Source of the DNA: Theodoxus fluviatilis
Lineage: Eukaryota; Mollusca; Gastropoda; Cycloneritida; Neritidae
Reading direction: 5' to 3'
Assembly: GCA_034096865.1 (NCBI GenBank)
Contig: JAWQFJ010016608.1
Coordinates: 1-35,263 of the forward strand
Length of the DNA stretch: 35,263 nucleotides
The translations under genes and the position numbers were made by a program. The first letter of the stretch is position 1. The number at the start of each line of letters is the position of its first letter. A model generated the notes under the pieces. That model saw nothing but the letters and a program-made list of their open reading frames with translations, was not told where the DNA came from and did not search any database. Positions 9,116 through 21,109 of the stretch are shown in pieces.

Positions 9116-11058
9116 AAATGAACTTTTTTCCAGAATCTTCTGTTTCTTTGGTGTAAAAGTTATAAGCCATTTACCAAATAGTGACTTACCAAGAGGCAGA
9201 AGATTTGTTTTCCCTTCAGATTTTTGTTTACCGACTCTTTTTACCTCCTTTGTTTTCGTAGAAGATTTACACACTTAAAGTGTATCTTGTCTTATAATGA
9301 TAACCTCCTATTCTTTTTCATAGTTGATGTCCATGCACCCGAGTTGGACGTAAAACCAACGGATTTTTACTTATAATTCTTGTAAATATGCTACATTATT
9401 CAGAAAAATGTATGTCTGTAATCTTTTTTCCTTTAGCTCTTGTAAATAACTTTGTATGAAGGGAAGACACAGGAATGAACATGGGAAAATATATTTTCTT
9501 TTTCTTTTTAACTTATGAACATCTTTGAGTTGTTTCAACCCTCTGCAATGTAATTCCAATAGTCTCTCTACTTAAAACATGCTAGAAAACATGTAAAAAT
9601 GCAAATGAAGAACCTTACCCCTCTGAGAATTTTTGTTGGCACTGTTGGAAGTGCATAGAAGTTGGAAAAAGCAAGTTTTCCCAGTTTTCTTTTCATCGCT
9701 TTTTTTAAATAACTACTTTTTGTGAACTTGAAATAATGCAGAAAATATTGTGAGCATCACACATATCTGTAAGTTTTTGTGGGTGTTCTTTGTGCATATA
9801 GCAACATCTAATTGCATGGGTTTGTAATATTACTATTAGCCCCTAGTTAAGCAGCTACACATACAAAAAATTCTTTAAAAGGGGGATTTTTAGACTACCT
9901 ACGATTAGTAAATATTATATTAAAAAATATTTTGGAATTTTTAACAAAAAGACGTGACAATTTTTAGATGTTGAAATTACAAATCTAAGGAAACAACAAG
10001 TTTCATTTTGCTGTACATGGTTTTTGATCTATATGTTAAAAGAAAAAGACACAAAAATACATGTTATGATGGCAATTTTGAAAAATTAACAGATTACCTG
10101 CTCTTTCTTCTGTTGAAGCAAAAGGGTTTTTTACTTCTTTTCTTTTTTTCTTGTATATCTTTGAATTGCTATGCATTAACGTTTGAAAACTCATTGCAGT
10201 AAAAATATTTTCTCTGATAACTACATGTATGTCTCCCCTTAATTTGTAATATACATATCATGTATTGTTCTTCACTTAGTTTCTTTGCATGTATGTGGTG
10301 GACGATCAAATTATGCCACAGCAGTAACAAAGATATAAGTATTGTATTGTGTTGCATTGTATTGTATTTTAAAGAACACGCCAAAAACATGTATATGATC
10401 TCCACATATAGGCCACCCCCCATCCCTCAATTTTTTTCTCTTTGAAACAAATAAAATGCATGAATATTTACCCTGTAGATTTTCTGTTAAAGGTATTCCA
10501 GTTTATTCTGGATGAGTTTCACATACTCCTGTGCAAAAGATAGTAATAGTTTGTATTGCTATTCTGTACATGTTTTATGCAAATGACTAGCTGTATTCGT
10601 ATTGGTATAGTGCTCTTTGGAAAGTTTATAATGTTTTAAGAAAGCATTCGTTTGATGAATTCGTATGTTAAAAAATGTAACTGCTGTTGCTGGCCTGCAC
10701 CAATTAGACGTGGTGCTTATGATGTTGTCTCACACAGTGCTGAACAAGTTTTTTGGTTGACGTGATTCCAATTTGAAATCCAAAATAATTGGATTGATTG
10801 TAATGGCTCACCATACAGGTGATGGCTTTTGATTCATCAGTGTCTGAAGGATGTGCACTGATTGCTGCGTCTGACCACTTTCATTTTTAACGAGTGCTGA
10901 TCCTAGGTTGAACCTGTGATTTTGTTGACTGTTTATCTTTAATTGCTGTCACATGGACCAGTGTTGCTAATTTGTTGAATTTACAAATGTTAAAGTTATG
11001 TTAGTTCAGCGTGACTTGCAATCAAAGTCTGTTGAAAGGCTGTGTTTTCCATCAAAGC

Positions 11059-11064
11059 AATAAA
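11059..11064 (+). promoter_or_regulatory. Polyadenylation signal AATAAA (gene X, left copy)
   Basis: AATAAA followed by GTATTACAAG. The right arm keeps it as AATAAA on the minus strand at 17637-17642. A second AATAAA at 10450-10455 is mutated (AATGAA) in the right arm, which makes the 11059 site the better candidate. Confidence 0.5.
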
Positions 11065-11248
11065 GTATTACAAGCAATTTGGGTTGAACTTTTCAGTATG
11101 AATTCTTGATAATTTGAATGATTCCTCGTTAGATAAAGAGCAGATATTGGTGGTTTTAACATGATTTGAGAGCACACCAATGTGAGAGTTACAAGGTAGT
11201 AATATCAAAGGAACATGCATGCAAATAGTTGGTGCTTGGGCATGTGTA

Positions 11249-11427
11249 TCTTTTCATGTGTGTGCATGTTTGCCTGATTTGGACTCAAATGTAGTCTGCC
11301 CTCATTCACAGACCCTGCACATCCAAGTTTTGGCCGTGGTCTCATTTTCAGTGCCACTGATGTCGAAGTAGAGCATGACGTGTGTGCATATGTGCATGCA
11401 TTGCTGTGTATGTGTGTGTTTGTGTGT

Positions 11428-11462
<35 letters not shown>

Positions 11463-11985
11463 ATTCATGCTTGTGCATGTGAGCCATGTGCAAGTGATCA
11501 GCACTGAGAAAAGGCTGCATGCCACTGAGGATGAAATGAGTCATTACTATTGAGAAGAAATGATACAGCAAAGTTTCCAGCTGTCTCGTGTATATCAACT
11601 TTTATTCTTCAGCAGTAGAAAAAGCATCGTTCATCATGACAATGACAAATCTGTGAATATCAAATTCAAATCTATCAGTGTATGTATTTTTCTTCAGTCT
11701 CTTACAGACTGACTGTGTCGGTGTCTGTCTTTCTTTCTGTTTGTTCTTCTGCCTCTGACACACATCCTCCTCCCCCCCTCTCCCCTCCCTCTCCCCTCCA
11801 TCTCCCCTCCTCCCCACCTCTCCCCCCCTCCTCCCCCCTCCTCTTTCCCTCCTCTCCCCTTCTCCACCCCCTCCCCCCCTCCACCTCCCTCTCCCTCCCT
11901 CTCTCTCTAGCATGAAATTCTCATATTTTACAAGTCAATTTTGCTGTGATCTTTGTACAAGTGCACAAGAACATCACATTGAGGT
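11249..11985. other. Spacer start: microsatellites, no gene
   Basis: It holds a (GT)n tract around 11,405-11,462 and a C/T-rich tract around 11,757-11,910 with CTCCCC repeats. Frames here are low-complexity. I see no coding evidence. Confidence 0.85.
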
Positions 11986-12578
11986 CGCTACACAAGCCTG
12001 CCAGAGATCTCTGTACTAGACTACAGGAGCATTAAACAGCAGCATTTGCGCAAGCCTGCAAGAGATCTCTGTACTAGACACCAGGAGCATTAAACAGCAG
12101 CATTTGCACAAGCCTGCCAGAGATCTCTGTACTAGACTACAGGAGCATTAAACAGCAGCATTTGCACAAGCCTGCAAGAGATCTCTGTACTAGACTACAG
12201 GAGCATTAAACAGCAGCATTTGCACAAGCCTGCAAGAGATCTCTGTACTAGACTACAGGAGCATTAAACAGCAGCATTTGCACAAGCCTGCAAGAGATCT
12301 CTGTACTAGACTACAGGAGCATTAAACAGCAGCATTTGCACAAGCCTGCAAGAGATCTCTGTACTAGACTACAGGAGCATTAAACAGCAGCATTTGCACA
12401 AGCCTGCAAGAGATCTCTGTACTAGGCTACAAGAGCATTAAACAGCAGCATTTGCACAAGCCTGCAAGAGATCTCTGTACTAGACTACAGGAGCATTAAA
12501 CAGCAGCATTTGCACAAGCCTGCAAGAGATCTCTGTACTAGACTACAGGAGCATTAAACAGCAGCATTTGCACAAGCC
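11986..12578 (+). repeat. 58-bp tandem repeat 'A', about 10 units
   Basis: The unit contains AGAGATCTCTGTACTAGACT and AGGAGCATTAAACAGCAGCA, with starts 58 bases apart (for example 12,061 and 12,119). Units are nearly identical. On the minus strand each unit ends CTCTTGCAG, an acceptor-like string. Confidence 0.95.
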
Positions 12579-13641
12579 TCCAGTACATGTCACAGGTGCT
12601 GGTCCTGTAACACATGCAAAACACTGCTCTACTTGGCACCCAAGCACACCATTCATTATGATATCTGAAGCATCGAACTGGAGTGCAATGTTTAGATATC
12701 ACACTGCAGCAGTAGATTTATGATGCAAACGTATAACCTTGGTGATTGCTACACTAATTTGACTACATGAATTCTCAGTGTGCAAATGTGATGCCAAATG
12801 CTCATAACAAGAAAAGAAAATGACCTGTATCACTCAAGATATGTAAGCAAAACAATCAATTTCAGGAAACGAGGTGAGTGTGATACTATCAACGATCTAC
12901 ATTTACATTATTTCAGACTTGATTAGATAATGGGAGCATAGTCATACAAAATGTACACTGCAACTTTAATGGGTGCGAGGAATGGTATGCATGATAATGG
13001 GGAGAGAGAGAGAGAATGAAGGATAATATCCAGGAATCTGTGTGGGTCAAAGGCTAACCCAAATAATTATTGACTTGGTTCACAATTCATGCAAAATAAT
13101 AACTTAGAGATGGAGTCGTCAAACAAGGCTTACCTCAGCACCGTCGCTGTGCATGTCATGACCCTTCCATAAACTTTCAAATGGCAGTCATACGCACACA
13201 AAAATTGTTTTCATCCTATTTGTAAATATATGTGTAGATCAAGTTTAAAAGAGATCACCCATGTGGTGAGATAACAAGAAAAAAAGGAGGGGAATTAAAG
13301 TGAAAAATGAGGTAATAAGTGAAATGTAATGCTGAGGTGGTGATGAGAGATGCTGGGAAAATGTTGGTCAAATACTGTATACAAAATATTTCTAAAAGTT
13401 ATAATGCAAAAACTGAGCAAAATGAAAAAATGCACACTCAACATTTCCCAGGTACAAACTCTACAATGAATGAGTAAAAAAAAAACACAAGAAAAATGAC
13501 AACTATCTGCTTACATTTGCAAAACAAACCTAATCTCTTCATACAGGCAGCTCGCTTGAGATTGACTGCGACACGGCGGGAAAGGTTCACATCAAACTCT
13601 GGCCTAGAGGCCCTGAAAGACAGTAGCATCCTTTCTCATCT
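12579..13641. other. Intergenic sequence, no gene seen
   Basis: AT-rich unique sequence with a short GA run near 13,000 and an A-run near 13,478. On the minus strand it lies downstream of the DUF885 exon copy, so part of it could be a 3' UTR. I found no convincing poly(A) signal. Confidence 0.6.
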
Positions 13642-13805
13642 TCATTTCCTGCTGGAGCCATGGGAACTTCTGGTGGAAGCAAATTCAGACAGGTCACCCC
13701 CCTGACTGGCCACCCAGTCCTTGACCAGCATGTCCAGCACTCCCAAGGGGACAGGCCCGTTGATCAGCACCACCCAGTGGAACTCCCGGATGTCAAACTT
13801 GGCAC
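13642..13805 (-). pseudogene. Orphan last exon of a DUF885-family gene (copy 1)
   Basis: Read on the minus strand, the exon follows CTACACTGCAG (AG at plus 13807-13806) and ends in TGA at 13644-13642. It encodes about 54 residues with [20 protein letters not shown], then a helix-like LDMLVKDW and a Ser-rich tail ending SSRK. The pattern FD-[LI]-R-x-FH...NG-x-[LV]-PL...VL...V-x-x-W is what I know from the extreme C-terminus of DUF885 (COG4805) proteins, whose function is uncharacterised. The assignment is from memory of the family. It is nearly identical to copy 2 but lacks a 9-bp in-frame segment. Its intronic array is cut at 17,453 by the inverted arm, and no upstream exon follows, so it is probably a non-functional partial duplicate. 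Confidence 0.6.
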
Positions 13806-16800
13806 CTGCAGTGTAGGACACAGTGTAGGGAGTGTGCATGGTGTGGGTGTAGCATTAGACACACTGCAGTGTAGGGAGTGTGCATGGTGTGGGTGTAGCA
13901 TTAGACACACTGCAGTGTAGGACACAGTGTAGGGAGTGTGCATGGTGTGGGTGTAGCATTAGACACACTGCAGTGTAGGACACAGTGTAGGGAGTGTGCA
14001 TGGTGTGGGTGTAGCATTAGACACACTGCAGTGTAGGACACAGTGTAGGGACTGTGCATGGTGTGGGTGTAGCATTAGACACACTGCAGTGTAGGACACA
14101 GTGTAGGGAGTGTGCATGGTGTGGGTGTAGCATTAGACATACTGCAGTGTAGGACACAGTGTAGGGAGTGTGCATGGTGTGGGTGTAGCATTAGACACTT
14201 GCAGTGTAGGACACAGTGTAGGGAGTGTGCATGGTGTGGGTGTAGCATTAGACACACTGCAGTGTAGGACACAGTGTAGGGAGTGTGCCTGGTGTGGGTG
14301 TAGCATTAGACACACTGCAGTGTAGGACACAGTGTAGGGACTGTGCATGGTGTGGGTGTAGCATTAGACACACTGCAGTGTAGGACATAGTGTAGGGAGT
14401 GTGCATGGTGTGGGTGTAGCATTAGACACACTGCAGTGTAGGACACAGTGTAGGGACTGTGCATGGTGTGGGTGTAGCATTAGACACACTGCAGTGTAGG
14501 GACTGTGCATGGTGTGGGTGTAGCATTAGACACACTGCAGTGTAGGACACAGTGTAGGGACTGTGCATGGTGTGGGTGTAGCATTAGACACACTGCAGTG
14601 TAGGGACTGTGCATGGTGTGGGTGTAGCATTAGACACACTGCAGCGTAGGACACAGTGTAGGGACTGTGCATGGTGTGGGTGTAGCATTAGACACACTGC
14701 AGTGTAGGGACTGTGCGTGGTGTGGGTGTAGCATTAGACACACTGCAGTGTAGGACATAGTGTAGGGAGTGTGCATGGTGTGGGTGTAGCATTAGACACA
14801 CTGCAGTGTAGGACACAGTGTAGGGACTGTGCATGGTGTGGGTGTAGCATTAGACACACTGCAGTGTAGGACACAGTGTAGGGAGTGTGCATGGTGTGGG
14901 TGTAGCATTAGACACACTGCAGTGTAGGACACAGTGTAGGGACTGTGCATGGTGTGGGTGTAGCATTAGACACACGGCAGTGTAGGACACAGTGTAGGGA
15001 CTGTGCATGGTGTGGGTGTAGCATTAGACACACTGCAGTGTAGGACACAGTGTAGGGACTGTGCGTGGTGTGGGTGTAGCATTAGACACACTGCAGTGTA
15101 GGACACAGTGTAGGGACTGTGCATGGTGTGGGTGTAGCATTAGACACACTGCAGTGAAGGACACAGTGTAGGGACTGTGCATGGTGTGGGTGTAGCATTA
15201 GACACACTGCAGTGAAGGACACAGTGTAGGGACTGTGCATGGTGTGGGTGTAGCATTAGACACACTGCAGTGCAGGACACAGTGTACGGACTGTGCATGG
15301 TGTGGGTGTAGCATTAGACACACTGCAGTGTAGGACACAGTGTAGGGACTGTGCATGGTGTGGGTGTAGCATTAGACACACTGCAGTGTAGGACACAGTG
15401 TAGGGACTGTGCATGGTGTGGGTGTAGCATTAGACACACTGCAGTGTAGGACACAGTGTAGGGAGTGTGCATGGTGTGGGTGTAGCATTAGACACACTGC
15501 AGTGTAGGACACAGTGTAGGGACTGTGCATGGTGTGGGTGTAGCATTAGACACACTGCAGTGTAGGACACAGTGTAGGGACTGTGCATGGTGTGGGTGTA
15601 GCATTAGACACACTGCAGTGTAGGACACAGTGTAGGGACTGTGCATGGTGTGGGTGTAGCATTAGACACACTGCAGTGTAGGGAGTGTGCATGGTGTGGG
15701 TGTAGCATTAGACACACTGCAGTGTAGGACACAGTGTAGGGAGTGTGCATGGTGTGGGTGTAGCATTAGACACACTGCAGTGTAGGACACAGTGTAGGGA
15801 CTGTGCATGGTGTGGGTGTAGCATTAGACACACTGCAGTGTAGGACACAGTGTAGGGACTGTGCATGGTGTGGGTGTAGCATTAGACACACTGCAGTGTA
15901 GGACACAGTGTAGGGAGTGTGCATGGTGTGGGTGTAGCATTAGACACACTGCAGTGAAGGACACAGTGTAGGGAGTGTGCATGGTGTGGGTGTAGCATTA
16001 GACACACTGCAGTGTAGGACACAGTGTAGGGACTGTGCATGGTGTTGGTGTAGCATTAGACACACTGCAGTGTAGGACACAGTGTAGAGACTGTGCATGG
16101 TGTGGGTGTAGCATTAGACACACTGCAGTGTAGGACACAGTGTAGGGAGTGTGCATGGTGTGGGTGTAGCATTAGACACACTGCAGTGTAGGACACAGTG
16201 TAGGGAGTGTGCATGGTGTGGGTGTAGCATTAGACACACTGCAGTGTAGGACACAGTGTAGGGAGTGTGCATGGTGTGGGTGTAGCATTAGACACACTGC
16301 AGTGTAGGACACAGTGTAGGGAGTGTGCATGGTGTGGGTGTAGCATTAGACACACTGCAGTGTAGGACACAGTGTAGGGACTGTGCATGGTGTGGGTGTA
16401 GCATTAGACACACTGCAGTGTAGGACACAGTGTAGGGAGTGTGCATGGTGTGGGTGTAGCATTAGACACACTGCAGTGTAGGACACAGTGTAGGGACTGT
16501 GCATGGTGTGGGTGTAGCATTAGACACACTGCAGTGTAGGACACAGTGTAGGGACTGTGCGTGGTGTGGGTGTAGCATTAGACACACTGCAGTGTAGGAC
16601 ACAGTGTAGAGACTGTGCATGGTGTGGGTGTAGCATTAGACACACTGCAGTGTAGGACACAGTGTAGGGACTGTGCATGGTGTGGGTGTAGCATTAGACA
16701 CACTGCAGTGTAGGGAGTGTGCATGGTGTGGGTGTAGCATTAGACACACTGCAGTGTAGGATACAGTGTAGGGAGTGTGCATGGTGTGGGTGTAGCATTA

Positions 16801-17454
16801 GACATACTGCAGTGTAGGACACAGTGTAGGGACTGTGCATGGTGTGGGTGTAGCATTAGACACACTGCAGTGTAGGACACAGTGTAGGGAGTGTGCATGG
16901 TGTGGGTGTAGCATTAGACACACTGCAGTGTAGGACACAGTGTAGGGACTGTGCATGGTGTGGGTGTAGCATTAGACACACTGCAGTGTAGGACACAGTG
17001 TAGGGAGTGTGCATGGTGTGGGTGTAGCATTAGACACACTGCAGTGTAGGACACAGTGTAGGGACTGTGCATGGTGTGGGTGTAGCATTAGACACACTGC
17101 AGTGTAGGACACAGTGTAGGGAGTGTGCATGGTGTGGGTGTAGCATTAGACATACTGCAGTGTAGGACACAGTGTAGGGACTGTGCGTGGTGTGGGTGTA
17201 GCATTAGACACACTGCAGTGTAGGACACAGTGTAGGGAGTGTGCATGGTGTGGGTGTAGCATTAGACACACTGCAGTGTAGGACACAGTGTAGGGAGTGT
17301 GCATGGTGTGGGTGTAGCATTAGACACACTGCAGTGTAGGACACAGTGTAGGGAGTGTGCATGGTGTGGGTGTAGCATTAGACACACTGCAGTGTAGGAC
17401 ACAGTGTAGGGAGTGTGCATGGTGTGGGTGTAGCATTAGACACACTGCAGTGTA
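13806..17454 (+). repeat. 58-bp minisatellite 'B', array 1, about 64 units
   Basis: The unit contains GTGCATGGTGTGGGTGTAGC and ATTAGACACACTGCAGTGTA. Most units are 58 bp; about six are 46 bp, missing GACACAGTGTAG. Each unit carries C or G in GGA[C/G]TGTGC. Point variants (gtgcGtgg, cagtgAagg, gTtggtg) are more frequent than in array 2. The left end touches the DUF885 exon acceptor; the right end is broken by the right arm. Confidence 0.98.
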
Positions 17455-17636
17455 CACATGCCCAAGCACCAACTATTTGCATGCATGTTCCTTTGATATT
17501 ACTACCTTGTAACTCTCACATAGGTGTGCTCTCAAATCATGTACAAACCACCAATATCTGCTCTTTATGTAACGAGGAATCATTCAAATAATCAAGAATT
17601 CATACTGAAAAGTTCAACTCAAATTACTTGTAATAT

Positions 17637-17642
17637 TTTATT
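17637..17642 (-). promoter_or_regulatory. Polyadenylation signal AATAAA (gene X, right copy)
   Basis: Plus TTTATT; on the minus strand AATAAA followed by ATATTACAAG. It is the mirror of the left-arm site at 11059. Confidence 0.5.
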
Positions 17643-19502
17643 GCTTTGATGGAAAACAGCAAGTCACGCTGAACTAACATAACTTTAACAATTGTAAATT
17701 CAACAAATCAGCAACACTGGTCCATGTGACAGCAATTAAAGATAAACAGTCAACAAAATCACAGGATCAACCTAGGATCAGCACTCGTTAAAAATGAAAG
17801 TGGTCAGACGCAGCAGCCAGTGCACATCCTTCAGACACTGATGAATCAAAAGCCATCACCTGTATCATGGTGAGCCATTACAATCAATCTAATTATTTTG
17901 GATTTCAAATTGGAATCACGTCTTCCAAAAAACTTGTTCAGCACTGTGTGAGACAACATCATAAGCACCATGTCTAATTGGTGCAGGCCAGCAACAGCAG
18001 TTACATTTTTTAACATACAAATTCATCAAACAAATGCTTTCTAAAAACATTATAAACTTTCCAAAGAGCACTATACCAATACAAATACAGCTAGTCATTT
18101 GCATAAAACATGTACAGAATAGCAATACAAACTATTACTATCTTTTGCACAGGAGTATGTGAAACTCATCCAGAATAAACTGGAATACCTTTAACAGAAA
18201 ATCTACAGGGTAAATATTCATGCATTTCATTTGTTTCAAAGAAAAAAAAAATTGAGGGATTGGGGGGTGGCCTATATGTGGAGATCATATACATGTTTTT
18301 GACGTGCTCATTAAAAATACAACACGATGCAACACAATACAATAATTATATCTTTGTTATTGCTGTGGCATTATTTGATCGTCCACCACATACATGCAAA
18401 GAAACTAAGTGAAGAACAATACATGATATGTATATTACAAATTAAAGGGAGACATACATGTAGTTATCAGAGAGATTATTTTTACTGCAATGAGTTTTCA
18501 AACTTTAATGCATAGCAATTCAAAGATATACAAGAAAAAAAAGAGAAAAGAAGTAAAAAAAACCTTTTGCTTCAACAGAAGAAAGAGCAGGTAATCTGTT
18601 AATTTTTCAAAATTGCCATCATAACATGTAATTTTGTGTCTTTTTCTTTTAACACATAGGTCAAAAACCATGTACAGCAAAATAAAACTTTTTGTTTCCT
18701 TAGATTTGTTATTTCAACATCTAAAATTTGTCACATCCTTTTGTTAAAAATTCCAAAATATTTTTGAATATAACATTTACTAATCTTAGGTAAAAATCCC
18801 CCTTTTAAAGAATTTTGTGTATGTGTAGCTGCTTAACTAGGGGCTAATAGTAATATTACAAACCCATGCGATTAGCTGTTGCTATATGCACAAAGAACAC
18901 CCCCCAAAAATTACAGATATGTGTGATGCTCACAATATTTTCTGCAATATTTCAAGTTCACAAAAAGTAGTTTTTTAAAAACCGCGATGAAAAGAAAACT
19001 GGGAAAACTTGCTTTTTCCATACTTCTATGTACTTCCAACAGTGCCAACAAAAATTCTCAGAGGGGTAAGGTTCTTCATTTGCATTTTTACATGTTTTCT
19101 AGCATGTTTTAAGTAGAGAGATTATTGGAATTACATTGCAGAGGGTTGAAACAACTCAAAGATGTTCATAAGTTAAAAAGAAAAAGAAAACAACATTTTA
19201 CCATGTTCATTCTTGTGTTTTCCCTTCATACAAAGTTACTTACAAGAGCTAAAAGAAAAAAGATTACAGACATACATTTTTCTGAACAATGTAGCATATT
19301 TACAAGAATTATAAGTAAAAATCCACTGGTTTCACGTCCAACTCGGGTGCATGGACATCAACTATGAAAAAGAATAGGAGGTTATCATTATAAGACAAGA
19401 TACACTTTAAGTGTGTGAAACTTCTATGAAAACAAAGGAGGTAAAAAGAGTCAGTAAACAAAAATCTGAAGGAAAAAAAATCTTCTGCCTCTTGGTAAGT
19501 CA

Positions 19503-20433
19503 GTTCAGTTCAGTTCAGTTCAGTCTCTTAACCCTGGGATGGGTTGTTGAGGCACCACTGATGACTTTCAGACAATCTTCCTCCATCGATCTCTATCCTC
19601 TGTGGCTTGCTGAGAGTCAGCAAAGGTCAAGCCTGTCCACTCTTTGATGTTGTCTTCCCATCTCTTTCTCTGCCTGCCTCTCTTTCTCCCACCTGGTACG
19701 GTACCTTGCAGGATGGTCTTGGCCAGCCCACTGCCTCTTGACATGTGACCGTACCACTTCAGCTTTCTGCTTTTCACGATTGAGAGCAGGTCTTCGTACT
19801 GTCCAATTGCTCTCCTGATCCTGTTGCTGAGTTCCTCATTCGTGACATGGTCTTTATATGAGATGTTCAGAATCTTGCGGTAGCATCTCATTTCCAGGGC
19901 TTGTATCCGTCTCTGTAGTTCAGGTGTGAGTGTCCAGGACTCGCATGCATACAAGAATACGGAGATGGCCAGCGTGCGCATGAGCCTGATCTTCGACGCA
20001 AGAGTGATATTTCTGTCACGCCATATTGGCTTCAACTTTGCCAATGCTGCTGTTGTTTGTGCTATTCTGGACAGTATCTCCAGTTTGGACCCTTCATCAG
20101 TCACGATAGATCCCAGGTATTTGAAGTTGTTCACAGCTTCCAGTTTTTGGCCCTTCACTTTGATTTCCATTTTGAAGCCCCGAGGATTGTTCGTCATCAC
20201 CTTGGTCTTCTCGGCGCTGATCTCCATGCCATATGCCTGTGAGGTCTTGTCCAGGTGCTGGACAAGACTAGTCAGCTCCTCTTCACTTCCTGCTAATCCA
20301 TCAATGTCATCAGTAAAACGTAAGTTGGTGATCTTTCTGCCACAGATGCTGATTGATCCTTCATGGTCTGCTAGGGCATCAGTCATTATCCTTTCGAGGA
20401 AGAGGTTGAAGAGTGTGGGGGAGAGTAGACTAT
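19503..20433 (-). mobile_element. 5'-truncated RTE-like LINE insertion
   Basis: Absent from the left arm, where the target reads straight through. The insertion is flanked by an 11-bp duplication TTGGTAAGTCA (19492-19502 and 20434-20444). On the minus strand the 3' end is a (CTGAA)n tail, seen as (GTTCA)n on plus at 19503-19523. Short tandem-repeat tails are typical of RTE-type elements. A 15-bp near-duplication of the flank at the 5' junction (ACTATTTGGTAA twice) blurs that end by a few bases. Confidence 0.88.
19568..20433 (-). pseudogene. LINE reverse transcriptase, C-terminal remnant
   Basis: About 288 residues remain, open to a stop at 19568. They start inside the RT domain (LLSPTLFNLFLERI), contain FTDDIDG (the F-x-DD catalytic box with Thr in place of the common Ala), and continue through the thumb (NNFKYLGSIVTDEGS) and the C-terminal part (RKLKWYGHMSRGSGLAKTIL, then RGRQRKRWEDNI). 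This C-terminal pattern is common in endonuclease/reverse-transcriptase proteins of RTE-type LINEs. The endonuclease and the N-terminal RT motifs are missing, as in ordinary 5'-truncated copies. The open frame continues upstream to 20,524 only by chance through flanking sequence. No stop or frameshift lies inside the remnant, so insertion is fairly recent. Confidence 0.85.
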
Positions 20434-20951
20434 TTGGTAAGTCACTATTTGGTAAAAGGCTTATAATTTTTACACCAAAGAAACAGAAGGTTCTGGGAAA
20501 AAAAAGTTCATTACACACACACACAAATTCAACAAAAGAACGATTGGTTCATGTAGATATACAAATGGTTTCAACTAAAAATTACATAGTTGTCAAAATA
20601 GATCAAATGATTATTCCAAAAACCCATTCAACAAAAATATTAATGTTTTCAGACAAAAAGATCTTAATGGTTGCAGAAGGAGAGAAAAAAGTCGAAAGAG
20701 AAATCAAATGTGTGCAGATATGAAATCCAATAAAGGATGGAATGTCTTCAACAAAAATTCAAATGGGATGGCACCGATTCCAGTGTGCAGAGTTCAGTCG
20801 ATTGACAGATTACCATCTGATCATTGAAGGCTTCACCAACGGCCACACCTCTACCTATTCCCCAGTGGAACCGTTCTGGCTAGTGCTACAGCCTCGGAGG
20901 CTTGGAATTGCAGCTCCATCTCTAGGGAGTGTTTGCAAATGTTTTTCTTAA

Positions 20952-21109
20952 TCAAGTCTGGGCAGTTGCAGCTGAATCTGTTGTATTATCTGATTTGTGT
21001 CTTTCAAACAGTCTCCCTACTTGATGCACATTGTTCAAGTTGGCCCAAGATGCTGAAGCAAACTTCTCCTGCTGCTCCCAGACCGCAGTCTTGATATCCT
21101 TGTCCAGGT
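20952..21109 (-). CDS. Terminal exon of unrecognised gene X (right copy)
   Basis: 158 bp, the same length as the left copy, read on the minus strand after GGGTTCTTCAG (AG at plus 21111-21110) to TGA at 20954-20952. It differs from the left copy by one base, giving RLFERHK in place of RLFGRHK. Whether it belongs to a working gene is unclear: upstream exons would have to lie between 22.6 kb and the DUF885 copy at 28.3 kb, and I find none that I can join to it. It may be a partial duplicate that has kept its sequence by recent origin, gene conversion or selection. Confidence 0.5.

Larger units (their letters stand above)
7940..11080 (+). other. Probable long 3' UTR of gene X (left copy)
   Basis: AT-rich, T-run-rich DNA without a credible coding frame runs from the gene X stop to a conserved AATAAA. 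It includes the 63-bp minisatellite and the TG-rich tract. Collinear sequence in the right arm has the same order. The UTR assignment is inferred from position, composition and the poly(A) signal. Confidence 0.5.
7209..11248 (+). repeat. Left arm of large inverted duplication
   Basis: The reverse complement of this stretch matches 17453-22559 in order: unique flank, 25-bp array, 158-bp exon, 63-bp repeat region, TG-rich region, long AT-rich 3' UTR-like tract, and the inner edge ending catgtgta at 11241-11248. By eye the non-coding part differs by roughly 5% over a 170-base sample. This arm has 7 copies of the 63-bp unit and a long TG-rich tract, against about one unit and a short tract in the other arm; it lacks the LINE found there. 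Confidence 0.93.
17637..20951 (-). other. Probable 3' UTR of gene X right copy, split by a LINE
   Basis: Collinear with the left-arm UTR-like region, from the stop codon at 20952 to AATAAA on the minus strand at 17637-17642. It is interrupted by the LINE. Open frames such as 18,327-18,515 are not conserved as proteins between arms. Confidence 0.45.

Noticed and set aside
8690..9274. His/Thr/Tyr-rich minus-strand frames of 152-194 codons
   Set aside because: Translation of a TG-rich microsatellite that is almost absent from the other arm.
13806..17454. CRISPR-like array
   Set aside because: Units are directly tandem with no variable spacers, and the setting is eukaryotic.
19926..20723. 265-codon plus-strand frame
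   Set aside because: Antisense of the LINE RT remnant and arm sequence; the RT motifs are on minus.
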